58,825 nt of DNA, from contig JAICWV010000003.1 of NCBI GenBank assembly GCA_025966365.1, positions 1-58,825 of the forward strand, in the 5' to 3' direction. The DNA is from Chloroflexota bacterium. GTDB taxonomy: Bacteria; Chloroflexota; UBA5177. The notes beneath the pieces are model-generated. The model ran no database searches and was not told the origin of the DNA. It saw nothing but the letters and a program-made list of their open reading frames with translations. Each line of letters begins with the position of its first letter. Position 1 is the stretch's first letter. Of this stretch, positions 8,372-15,561 are shown piece after piece. The position numbers and the translations under genes are program-made.

Positions 8372-9433
8372 ATGAAGCAATACCGCATTGCGGTCATACC
8401 GGGTGATGGGGTGGGTCAGGAGGTGGTTCCGGCCGCGCTCCGGGTGTTGAACCGGGCGGCTGACCTGTCCGGGAACTTCGCTCTCCAGTGCAAGGAGTTC
8501 CCCTGGGGGAGCGGCTATTACCTGGAGACGGGCCGGATGATGGACGAGGACGGACTGAGCCGCCTGCGCGACTTCGACGCCATCTTTCTTGGCGCAGTTG
8601 GATATCCGTCGGTCCCGGACCATGTGACGCTTTGGGGCTTGCTCCTCCCCATCCGTCAGCGCTTCAATCTGTACGCCAATCTGCGTCCGGTCAAGCTGCT
8701 GCCGGGCATCCGGGGACCGTTGCGGGACAAGGGACCGGACCAGATCGACATGCTGGTCATCCGGGAGAATTCCGAGGGGGAGTATTCCGGTGTGGGCGGG
8801 CGCGTCCATCTCGGATTCGGCCATGAAGTGGCGATCCAGACGGATGTATTTACCCGCGAAGGCGTGGAGAAGGTTGTCCGCTACGCATTTGTGCGAGCGA
8901 GCGAACGTCGAAAGCGCCTGGCAAGCATCACCAAGTCCAACGCCAGCCCCTTCGCGTTCGTGTTCTGGGACGAGGTGGTGCGGGATGTGGGCAAGGATTT
9001 TCCGGATGTGTCGGTCGATCGAGTCCTGGTAGACGCTGCCGCGGCCTACTTCATCACCCGACCCGAAATGTTCGACGTGGTGGTTGCCTCCAATCTGTTT
9101 GGGGACGTGCTCACCGACATTGGAGCGGTCATTCAGGGCAGCATGGGTCTGGCGGCAAGCGCCAATATTAATCCCGATGGCGGCTACCCCGGAATGTTTG
9201 AGCCCGTCCACGGTTCGGCGCCGGATATTGCCGGCAAAGGCATCGCAAATCCACTCGGGTCCATCTGGGCAGGCGCGATGATGCTGCAGCAGCTCGGTGA
9301 GCCGGCATCCGGCGACCGCGTGCTGTCGGCGATAGAGAAGGCTCTTGCCGAAACCACCGTGAGGACGAGGGACCTCGGAGGGGATGCGACCACCGCCGAG
9401 ATGACCGAGGCGGTGATGGCGGCTCTCGGGTAA
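8372..9433 (+). CDS. Tartrate/D-malate/isopropylmalate-type dehydrogenase
   Basis: A 353-residue member of the beta-decarboxylating hydroxyacid dehydrogenase family (IPMDH/ICDH/TDH), NAD- and Mg-dependent. It has IPGDGVGQEVV at the N-terminus, YANLRPVKLLPGI for the substrate Arg, VIRENSEGEYSG, SNLFGDVLTDIGA with metal-binding Asp, and EPVHGSAPDIAGK for the coenzyme site. The LWGLLLPIRQRFNLYANLRP block resembles tartrate dehydrogenase/decarboxylase more than LeuB, and no leu genes are nearby. GAGGAGGGG precedes the ATG. The stop shares one base with the next start (TAATG), so it is coupled to the SAH-hydrolase-like gene. The substrate is not proven. Confidence 0.85.
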   Translation: MKQYRIAVIPGDGVGQEVVPAALRVLNRAADLSGNFALQCKEFPWGSGYYLETGRMMDEDGLSRLRDFDAIFLGAVGYPSVPDHVTLWGLLLPIRQRFNLYANLRPVKLLPGIRGPLRDKGPDQIDMLVIRENSEGEYSGVGGRVHLGFGHEVAIQTDVFTREGVEKVVRYAFVRASERRKRLASITKSNASPFAFVFWDEVVRDVGKDFPDVSVDRVLVDAAAAYFITRPEMFDVVVASNLFGDVLTDIGAVIQGSMGLAASANINPDGGYPGMFEPVHGSAPDIAGKGIANPLGSIWAGAMMLQQLGEPASGDRVLSAIEKALAETTVRTRDLGGDATTAEMTEAVMAALG

Positions 9434-10638
9434 TGCCTGGCCGCATCGAGTGGGTCCGAAGTCAAACCCGCTTGCTTCGCCGCACGGCCGAAGAATTTGC
9501 AGAAACGCGTCCGTTTGCAGGCATGACCATCGGAACCGGGATCCACCTCGAGCCCAAGACGGCATCCTTGCTCCTGACACTGCAAGCCGGCGGCGCCGGA
9601 CTCGTCTGCACCGGCAATCTCAATTCCACGCAGCCGGAGACGGTTGCCTATCTGGGAGAGCGAGGGGTGGAGGTGATCGCGTCGCAGACCCAGGACCTCG
9701 AGGAACACGAGAAGAATCTGCGTGCCGTTCTGGCCCAGCGGCCGCAGCTCCTTCTGGACAACGGCGGTGATCTGTTTGCGCTCTATCTGACGGATCCCTA
9801 TTCGGGCTTGTTGGGCGGGACAGAAGAGACGACGTCGGGACGCGCACGACTGCTCCCTCTTCGCGACCGGCTGCGAGTCCCGATCCTGGTCATCAACGAC
9901 AGCCCCATCAAGCAGTTCGCGGAGAATGAGCACGCGGTGGGGCAGAGCGTTCTGGAGTCGTATCTTCGGATCACCAACCGGATGACGAACGGTCAGCGAG
10001 TGACGGTGTTCGGTTACGGCGCCTGCGGGAGCGGGGTTGCGGAGAACTTTCGCGCCGCCGGGTCGTTGGTCTCAGTCGTCGAGGTCGATCCGGTGAAGCG
10101 ACTGCAGGCCCTTCTGGACGGATACGACACCCCCTCCCGGGAGGTCGCAACCTCGTCGGCCGACGTGATCATCACCGTGACCGGCGCGCGGACAGTCATC
10201 GGCGCCGACGATCTGCTTCTGCTCAAAGACGGGGCGATCCTGGCCAACGCCGGCCACTTTCCCTTCGAGATTGACGTGCCGGGAATCCGGTCGTCCGGTG
10301 AGATCCGGCGGGAAACCCGTTATGACGACGGTATTCAAGCCTATGAGCTACGAGACGGACGAACAGTGTACGTTCTGACCGATGGTCACATGGTGAACCT
10401 TGCCGGCCCCCGTCCGCTCGGAAACTCGATTGAGTCGATGGATCTCGGGTTCACACTGCAGGCTCGCTGCCTGGAAGCGGTGGCACGGGGCCTGGTGGAC
10501 ACGGAGCAGTGCGTGGTCCCGGTGCCGCCCGAGATTGACCGGCGAGTAGCCCAAGCGTATCTGGACTTACAGTACCCGCTAGCTCAGCCTGGCTCAAGGT
10601 CAACGATAACCACGCGCGCCCACGATGCTTCGCGGTGA
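9433..10638 (+). CDS. Divergent S-adenosylhomocysteine hydrolase-family protein
   Basis: A 401-residue protein that follows the SAH hydrolase fold end to end. It shows GMTIGTGIHLE, LLLDNGGDL, EETTSGRARL, INDSPIKQF with the catalytic-type Lys160, ENEHAVGQS, the Rossmann motif VFGYGACGSG, NAGHFPFEID and LTDGHMVNLAGP. Several residues invariant in true AhcY are changed. The His of the HMT motif is Gly, the Asp before the conserved Asn is Glu164, the Asp of STQD is Pro, the Asp of GHFD is Pro, and the late HPS segment is missing. NAD binding looks intact, but SAH specificity is doubtful. It is translationally coupled to the preceding dehydrogenase. Confidence 0.8.
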   Translation: MPGRIEWVRSQTRLLRRTAEEFAETRPFAGMTIGTGIHLEPKTASLLLTLQAGGAGLVCTGNLNSTQPETVAYLGERGVEVIASQTQDLEEHEKNLRAVLAQRPQLLLDNGGDLFALYLTDPYSGLLGGTEETTSGRARLLPLRDRLRVPILVINDSPIKQFAENEHAVGQSVLESYLRITNRMTNGQRVTVFGYGACGSGVAENFRAAGSLVSVVEVDPVKRLQALLDGYDTPSREVATSSADVIITVTGARTVIGADDLLLLKDGAILANAGHFPFEIDVPGIRSSGEIRRETRYDDGIQAYELRDGRTVYVLTDGHMVNLAGPRPLGNSIESMDLGFTLQARCLEAVARGLVDTEQCVVPVPPEIDRRVAQAYLDLQYPLAQPGSRSTITTRAHDASR

Positions 10639-10656
10639 CATGGAGTGGAGTTTCCG

Positions 10657-10791
10657 GTGCCACCGGTGGCGACAGTCGCGGACGGGATGGTGGAGCGCGG
10701 TTTCATAAAGGCCGGCTTTTTCAAGTACATCGAGGGAAACCTGATCAGCATTGCCGAGTTTCAAGGCGGCGTGTCGTTTCGCCTCCAATAA
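10657..10791 (+). CDS. Short ORF, 44 residues, unknown
   Basis: GTG-started frame of 44 codons ending TAA at 10791, 18 bases after the SAH-hydrolase-like gene and on the same strand. GGAG at 10647-10650 is 6 bases upstream of the GTG. The product includes ERGFIKAGFFKYIEGN and SIAEFQGGVSFRLQ, a balanced, non-repetitive composition. It would be the third gene of the 8372 operon. No family was recognised. Support is the ribosome site and the tight spacing only. Confidence 0.45.
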   Translation: MPPVATVADGMVERGFIKAGFFKYIEGNLISIAEFQGGVSFRLQ

Positions 10792-10799
10792 TTCTGACC

Positions 10800-12182
10800 T
10801 CACAGATACGACGCGGCCGCCTCCGCGGCTCTTTGCCCGGACGCGATACAGTCCGGAATCCCCACGCCCCTGTAAGCCGCGCCGGCCACGAACACGCCGC
10901 GGTGTGAACGGAGTTTGGTCTCGATAGCGTCAACCCGTCTCGCGTGCCCGACCGTGTAGTGCGGCATGGAACGGATCAGCCGGAACACCCGTGTCATCAC
11001 CGGCTCCGCACCGATTCCCACCGTCGAGCGCAACTCCTCCCGCACGGGCCGAATCAGGTCCTCATCGCTCGCCGACTGGATTGATCCGGAGTCGCGAATA
11101 AAGCCGCGAACCAGAAGGGCGCCATCCGGCGCCCGGTGGCGGAATTTGCGCGAGGAAAAGGTTATCGCCATCACCGGGCCTCCTTCTCGGCAGGGAATGA
11201 GGTATCCGTGGCCGAGAGATTTCTCCCTTACCGTGCCAGGAGCGAATCCGAACGAGACGGTTGCGGTCGAGCCGTACGGAATGCCGGCAAGCAGCTCGGC
11301 CAGTTCGGGATCGAGCGACGACAGAACTCCGGCGGTAACAAACGCCGGAGTGGCGAGGATGACCGACCGGCACCGGAGTAGGCGCCCGTCGTCCAGCCTG
11401 ACGTTGTAACCGCCTGCCACCGATTCCAGGGCCTGGGCCGAGCGACCCGTCAGAATCCGCGTGGGACCAACCAATCGAGCAACAGCCTCCGGAAGCGCTC
11501 CCATGCCCTGAGTGGGGGTTATGAATGGCGACGGCCGTGGGCCGTTAGCCTTCTCGCGGGAGGATCGCTTCATGCCTCGCAGCACGCTGCCGTGAACGAT
11601 CTCGAGTCGGCGAAGCTGCGGGAAGGTCGCCTGGAGACTGAGCGAGTCCCCGTTTCCGCCGTAGATCCCCGACATCAGCGGCTCGATCAGTCGTTCGTAT
11701 GCCTCGCTTCCAAATCGGCGGCGCATGAATTCGCCAAGAGACTCGTCCTCGTCTGCGCTGCGCGCTCGAATTACCAGTTCGGCGGCGACTCGCGCTCTGC
11801 CTCCGAGCGACAGAAGGGTTGACCGGAAGAGCGGCTCGAGCCGCGCGGGAACCAGGCCGGACAGGCCCTCCGGAAGTGGATGGAGCCAGCCGTCTCGCAT
11901 GATGAAGGTTCGGCGCGTTTCCTCATTCACCCCTTCAAGGCAGCCATCGAGGCCCGCCTGGTGGGCGAGAGCAACACCGGCCGGCTTTGTCGACAGGAAG
12001 GAGTCGGGACCGGCTTCCACCGTGAACCCCTGGACCTGCTCTGTCCTGATCCAGCCGCCAGGGCGAGAATCTCGCTCCACGAGCGTGATCCGGAGATCGG
12101 GCGCGCAATATTGAAGGTGAAGGGCGGCAGCCAGCCCGGCGATTCCGCCGCCGACGATGATGATGTCCTGCACGCCGTCCAT
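10800..12182 (-). CDS. hemY: Protoporphyrinogen/coproporphyrinogen oxidase, HemY type
   Basis: A 460-residue FAD-dependent oxidase oxidising protoporphyrinogen IX or coproporphyrinogen III with oxygen during heme synthesis. It has the N-terminal dinucleotide fold IIIVGGGIAGLAAALHL, ERDSRPGGWIRTE, the family block EAGPDSFLSTKP, YERLIEPLMSGIYGG, and the C-terminal FAD contact VFVAGAAYRGVGIPDCIASG. Length is normal. It lies convergent with the short ORF ending at 10791 and divergent from miaB, with 68 bases between starts. Whether it works in the protoporphyrin or coproporphyrin branch cannot be told from this sequence. Confidence 0.93.
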   Translation of the reverse strand: MDGVQDIIIVGGGIAGLAAALHLQYCAPDLRITLVERDSRPGGWIRTEQVQGFTVEAGPDSFLSTKPAGVALAHQAGLDGCLEGVNEETRRTFIMRDGWLHPLPEGLSGLVPARLEPLFRSTLLSLGGRARVAAELVIRARSADEDESLGEFMRRRFGSEAYERLIEPLMSGIYGGNGDSLSLQATFPQLRRLEIVHGSVLRGMKRSSREKANGPRPSPFITPTQGMGALPEAVARLVGPTRILTGRSAQALESVAGGYNVRLDDGRLLRCRSVILATPAFVTAGVLSSLDPELAELLAGIPYGSTATVSFGFAPGTVREKSLGHGYLIPCREGGPVMAITFSSRKFRHRAPDGALLVRGFIRDSGSIQSASDEDLIRPVREELRSTVGIGAEPVMTRVFRLIRSMPHYTVGHARRVDAIETKLRSHRGVFVAGAAYRGVGIPDCIASGQRAAEAAASYL

Positions 12183-12250
12183 AGACGTCTCACTCTACGC
12201 GGAAGTTGGTGGGATAGAATGTCGGGCAATTCGGGAGATATGAGATTGCC

Positions 12251-13576
12251 ATGACCGAAACCGAGGCGCCGAAGCGCTACTGGATCTGGACCGTCGGCTG
12301 CCAAATGAACAAGGTCGACAGCGACCGTGTCGCCGACACCCTCAGGGCTCGCGGCTACCTGCCGGCTGTGCGAGAGGAGGATGCGGATATCATCATCCTC
12401 AATTCCTGCGCGGTTCGGGAAAGCGCCGAGCGGCGCGTCAGCGGCAAGCTGGGCAATCTGGTGGCGTTGCGTGAGGAAAAGCCGGAGCTCCTCCTCGGTT
12501 TGACGGGGTGCTCCGTCTCACCGGACTTTGAGGCCACCCGCAAGCGCTTCAAGGGCGCCGACATGTACTTCCAGCCCACGCGCATCGATCAGTTTCTGGA
12601 TCAGCTGAACGAGCGCTGGCCGTCACCGACCGATGCGGGCGTGATGGCGTGCTGGGAAGAGCAGGCTGACGCCACGGAGAGCAAGGGCCCGGTTGCCTAT
12701 GTCCCTATCAGCAACGGCTGTGATAAGTTCTGCACCTATTGCATCGTTCCCTACCGGCGTGGGCGCGAGCGGAGCCGGCCGATGATGGAGATCGTTGATG
12801 AGTGCGGTTCCCTGGTCAAGGCCGGCGTCAAGGAAGTCACGCTTCTCGGCCAGCGGGTCAACGCGTACGGACGAGACTTCAAGAACGGGACCGACCTGGC
12901 CGATCTTCTGGTCCTGGTGAATAACATCCCCGGCCTGGATCGGCTTCGGTTTCTGACCTCCTATCCCAGGGACATGAGCGACAAGCTCATCGAGACCATC
13001 GCCGGCCTGGATAAGGTCTGTGAGCACATTCACCTGCCGGTACAGGCAGGCAACAATGTGGTTCTCGAAAATATGCGGCGCGGCTATACGAGAGAGGACT
13101 ATCTGGAGCTGGTCGCTAGAATCCGCGCTGCCGCTCCGGCCATCGCCCTCTCGACCGACATCATCGTCGGGTTCCCCGGGGAGACCGAGGAGCAATTCAG
13201 GGACACGCTGTCGTTGATTGAAGACGTGCGCTTTTCCACTGTGTACGTGGCAGCCTACTCGCCGCGGGCTGGGACGCTGTCGTCTCGCTGGCCGGATGAT
13301 GTACCGAAAGAGGAAAAGAAGGAGCGGGTCCAGCGGTTGAATGCTGTCCAGGAACGCATCTCGCTGAGTCAGCATCAGGAGCTGCGCGGAGGCGAGGTGG
13401 ACATCCTGGTGGAAAGCACGGAGTCGGAGCGCAGCGACCTGCCACAGTGGCAGGGCCGAACCCGACAGAACCGCAGAGTGTTCCTGCCGCGCGGGGATGA
13501 AGACCTCATGGGCCGAACTGTCCGGGTTCGCGTGGAGAAGGTCAGTCCCTGGGCCATGCAAGCGGTTCCCGCCTAG
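12251..13576 (+). CDS. miaB: tRNA-2-methylthio-N6-dimethylallyladenosine synthase
   Basis: A 441-residue methylthiotransferase that adds the 2-methylthio group to i6A37 of tRNAs. The N-terminal UPF0004 domain carries the auxiliary-cluster cysteines in VGCQMNKVDSD, NSCAVRESAE and LTGCSVS. The radical-SAM motif CDKFCTYCIVPYRRG follows, then a C-terminal TRAM domain (about residues 375-440). MiaB is more likely than MtaB or RimO because of the YRRGRERSR stretch and overall pattern. A TAGAAT -10-like element lies upstream, near 12215. The ribosome site before ATG 12251 is weak. Confidence 0.92.
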   Translation: MTETEAPKRYWIWTVGCQMNKVDSDRVADTLRARGYLPAVREEDADIIILNSCAVRESAERRVSGKLGNLVALREEKPELLLGLTGCSVSPDFEATRKRFKGADMYFQPTRIDQFLDQLNERWPSPTDAGVMACWEEQADATESKGPVAYVPISNGCDKFCTYCIVPYRRGRERSRPMMEIVDECGSLVKAGVKEVTLLGQRVNAYGRDFKNGTDLADLLVLVNNIPGLDRLRFLTSYPRDMSDKLIETIAGLDKVCEHIHLPVQAGNNVVLENMRRGYTREDYLELVARIRAAAPAIALSTDIIVGFPGETEEQFRDTLSLIEDVRFSTVYVAAYSPRAGTLSSRWPDDVPKEEKKERVQRLNAVQERISLSQHQELRGGEVDILVESTESERSDLPQWQGRTRQNRRVFLPRGDEDLMGRTVRVRVEKVSPWAMQAVPA

Positions 13577-13632
13577 CACTTTGCGGGATTTGAGGCGCCA
13601 CTCCCTGCCTGGAACGGCACTTGCAGGTGTAT

Positions 13633-13665
13633 TTGGTGCGCAATGCGCCGACTGCGTATAGTCGG
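13633..13665 (+). promoter_or_regulatory. Promoter with overlapping inverted repeat, upstream of the TPR gene
   Basis: TTGGTG at 13633-13638, an 18-base spacer and TATAGT at 13657-13662. CCGACT (13648-13653) and AGTCGG (13660-13665) form an inverted repeat that straddles the -10 box, a position suited to a repressor site. Confidence 0.5.
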
Positions 13666-13701
13666 GCTTGTGCTATCGAATCACAAGTATTGGCGGGACA
13701 C

Positions 13702-14550
13702 ATGGACGTAGAAGATATTACTTCGACCGAAGAGCTTCCGGAAGAGACGCGCAGGGCGCGCGCCCGACACCTCTCTCAGCAGGCAATCCAGCTTGCGATG
13801 CAGGGGCGTTGGCAAGACGCCATCGAGATGAATTCCCAGATCGCGGAGTTGACGCCGAACGACGCAGAAGCGTACAACCGGCTGGGAAAGGCGTATTCCG
13901 AGACCGGACAGGTTTCCGAGGCCCGGGAGGCCTACGAGTCTGCCCTGCGGGCCGACGCGGCAAATCTGATCGCGCAGCGCAATCTGGAGCGGCTGAGCCG
14001 AATCACGGATGCCGAGGTCGCGGAGTTGATGCGCAAGCGGACCTTCACCCTTGATCCACGCTTCTTCATGGAGGAAACGGGAAAGACAGCGGTCGTGGCT
14101 CTGCAGCACCCTGCCTCACCGACGACACTGGCGGCTCTTGGCGCGGGCGATCAGGTAAAGCTGGAGACTCAGGACAGTCAGGTGGTTGCGACCACCATGG
14201 ACGGAACCTATATCGGGCGCGTCGACGACCAGCTGTCGGCCAGACTTATCCGGCTGATCAACGGCGGCAATGAGTACCAGGCGGGGGTCGTGGGCGTCGA
14301 CGGGAATGCCGTGCGGATCATCATGCGCGAGACCTACCAGAATCCGCAGAACGTGGGCCGCATCTCCTTTCCACCACGTACGGCGCCGGAAACGCTCCCC
14401 CGGCCCTACCTCCGCGAGGGCCTGATGCGGCGGGCGGGTGACGAGGAGGATGAGGACGAACTGGACGTGGATCTCGAGGCGGATTCGGACGACGAGGAAG
14501 AGGACCCGAGCGACTTCGGGTTCCACGAGGGGACGCTCGACGAGACATAA
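13702..14550 (+). CDS. TPR-repeat protein with acidic C-terminal tail
   Basis: A 282-residue protein. Residues about 15-95 form two or three tetratricopeptide repeats (AIQLAMQGRWQDAIEMNSQI; AYNRLGKAYSETGQVSEARE). A globular region follows (about 110-215: VVALQHPASPTTLAALGAGD; TMDGTYIGRVDDQLSARL), then a strongly acidic tail rich in Asp/Glu. Start ATG 13702 was chosen because the in-frame TTG at 13621 lies upstream of the promoter TATAGT. No enzyme motif, signal peptide or membrane segment is present. TPRs suggest a scaffold or adaptor; the partner is unknown. Confidence 0.8.
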   Translation: MDVEDITSTEELPEETRRARARHLSQQAIQLAMQGRWQDAIEMNSQIAELTPNDAEAYNRLGKAYSETGQVSEAREAYESALRADAANLIAQRNLERLSRITDAEVAELMRKRTFTLDPRFFMEETGKTAVVALQHPASPTTLAALGAGDQVKLETQDSQVVATTMDGTYIGRVDDQLSARLIRLINGGNEYQAGVVGVDGNAVRIIMRETYQNPQNVGRISFPPRTAPETLPRPYLREGLMRRAGDEEDEDELDVDLEADSDDEEEDPSDFGFHEGTLDET

Positions 14551-14571
14551 CGGACCTGTTTTGGCGTCTGC

Positions 14572-14600
14572 TTGCGGGTTCTTGACACCTCCCGTATAAT
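14572..14600 (+). promoter_or_regulatory. Sigma-70-type promoter of the zinc-ribbon gene
   Basis: TTGCGG at 14572-14577, a 17-base spacer and a perfect TATAAT at 14595-14600. This gives a leader of roughly 85 bases before the GTG at 14693. It is one of the best promoter matches in the window. A TTGACA at 14582 is wrongly spaced for any -10 box. Confidence 0.65.
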
Positions 14601-14692
14601 TCCGTCTTGGTGCGACAGCTTAGGTCTCAGGCGATTCCCGAAGCTCAACTGCTGACCTACTGGGCCCAAATTCTGGAAAGGAGGTTAGCAGG

Positions 14693-14992
14693 GTGAGCTT
14701 GGCGGACAAGACCATCGCGTGTAGGGACTGTGGCGAGGACTTCCTGTTCACCACCGGTGAGCAGCAGTTTTACCAGACCAAGGGTCTACTACACGAACCG
14801 GGTCGATGCCCGTCCTGTCGCGCGATTTACAAGCGCGAGCGTGGACTGGCCTCGGACCGACCGATTCGCGAGTACCACGACACTGTCTGCGCCGAGTGCG
14901 GGCGCCCGGCACGTGTCCCGTTCGTTCCGCGGAATGATCGGCCGGTCTACTGCAGTCCTTGCTTTGACAAAGTTCGCGCCGCGAACTACTAG
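14693..14992 (+). CDS. Small double zinc-ribbon protein
   Basis: A 99-residue protein with four CxxC knuckles: CRDC near the start and CPSC as one pair, CAEC and CSPC as the second. It resembles the CxxC zinc-ribbon small proteins common in Chloroflexota and related phyla, whose role is unknown; nucleic-acid or ribosome contact is a guess. GTG 14693 is preceded by AAAGGAGG at proper spacing. A consensus promoter upstream and a strong terminator 20 bases after the stop make it a single-gene, probably well-expressed unit just ahead of rpsO. Confidence 0.85.
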   Translation: MSLADKTIACRDCGEDFLFTTGEQQFYQTKGLLHEPGRCPSCRAIYKRERGLASDRPIREYHDTVCAECGRPARVPFVPRNDRPVYCSPCFDKVRAANY

Positions 14993-15010
14993 GGAGACAA
15001 GGAAGCCATC

Positions 15011-15042
15011 GCGGGCCGGGACACGTTCCCGGCCCGCTTTGT
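15011..15042 (+). terminator. Rho-independent terminator after the zinc-ribbon gene
   Basis: An 11-bp perfect GC stem, GCGGGCCGGGA (15011-15021) with TCCCGGCCCGC (15027-15037), loop CACGT, then TTTGT. Confidence 0.85.
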
Positions 15043-15047
15043 ATACT
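15018..15047 (+). promoter_or_regulatory. Candidate rpsO promoter overlapping the upstream terminator
   Basis: GGGACA at 15018-15023, an 18-base spacer and TATACT at 15042-15047. Transcription would start near 15054, just before the leader hairpin. The -35 box is weak and lies inside the terminator stem. Confidence 0.4.
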
Positions 15048-15063
15048 TGGCTGATTGGACGTA

Positions 15064-15131
15064 CGGTGCCCGGTGGTTGGCGCCTGCCGGCGAGCTGGAG
15101 TTCGCCGCCAGGCGCCAATCACGGAGCACCG
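15064..15131 (+). ncRNA. Structured rpsO leader RNA (candidate S15 autoregulatory element)
   Basis: Nested complementarity within the leader. CGGTGC (15064-15069) pairs with GCACCG (15126-15131). Bases 15073-15086 pair with 15109-15122 over 14 bp including one G-U. After a C-C mismatch, CGGCGA (15088-15093) pairs with TCGCCG (15102-15107). The structure ends 12 bases before the GGAG of rpsO. Known biology: S15 represses its own mRNA by binding leader structures that differ between phyla. That this one does so is an inference. Confidence 0.6.
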
Positions 15132-15152
15132 ATTAATGCATTGGAGAATCGA

Positions 15153-15422
15153 GTGCCCGTTACGAAAGAGAAGAAAACCGAGATCATCGAGGAGTATCAG
15201 ACCCATCCGGGGGATGTCGGGTCGGCCGAGGTGCAGATCGCGCTGCTGACGCAGCGCATCGCCGAGCTGACCGACCATCTACGGGAGAATAAGCACGACT
15301 ACCACACGCAACGCGGCCTGCTGAAGCTGGTTGGCCGACGTCGCCGGCTCCAGGCCTATCTGGCGCGGAAATCGCCGGAGTCCTATCGGTCGGTCGTCAC
15401 TCGTCTCGGGCTGCGCAAGTAG
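15153..15422 (+). CDS. rpsO: 30S ribosomal protein S15
   Basis: An 89-residue protein, the usual S15 length, binding helices 20-22 of 16S rRNA and nucleating platform assembly. Typical blocks are [50 protein letters not shown] and the C-terminal VVTRLGLRK. Start GTG 15153 has GGAG 6 bases upstream; a longer open frame extends through the leader and is not coding. A folded leader precedes it and a terminator hairpin begins inside its last codons. pnp follows, the same order as in E. coli. Confidence 0.97.
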   Translation: MPVTKEKKTEIIEEYQTHPGDVGSAEVQIALLTQRIAELTDHLRENKHDYHTQRGLLKLVGRRRRLQAYLARKSPESYRSVVTRLGLRK

Positions 15423-15436
15423 CCCGAGTTTCTTTT
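15405..15436 (+). terminator. Terminator overlapping the rpsO stop codon
   Basis: CTCGGGCT (15405-15412) pairs with AGCCCGAG (15421-15428) across an 8-base loop, followed by TTTCTTTT. The 5' arm is coding sequence and the stop TAG (15420-15422) sits at the loop edge. It probably gives partial termination between rpsO and pnp. Confidence 0.75.
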
Positions 15437-15442
15437 CGTTGT

Positions 15443-15547
15443 GAGTTTTAAGTTCTGAGTTGTCGGCTCTCACGTGCTTGTGCATCTGACCCTGCGATGA
15501 GATGCCGCAGTCGAAGCTTTCGGCTCACGACTCACAACTTACGACTC
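15443..15547 (+). promoter_or_regulatory. Long imperfect inverted repeat between rpsO and pnp
   Basis: Bases 15443-15463 are complementary to 15527-15547 at 17 of 21 positions. The arms are AT-richer than the surroundings and built from TGAGTT/AACTCA-like words. Inside the loop are two further small pairs, GCATCT/AGATGC and CTGCG/CGCAG. The repeat ends shortly before the GGAG of pnp. The position matches the RNase III-cleaved hairpin that controls E. coli pnp, but sequence identity with it is not claimed. A mobile-repeat remnant is an alternative. Confidence 0.5.
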
Positions 15548-15561
15548 GTTTTGGAGACTAT

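Noticed and set aside
14582-14587. TTGACA as -35 box of the zinc-ribbon gene
   Set aside because: It is only 7 bases from TATAAT; TTGCGG at 14572 has the correct 17-base spacing.
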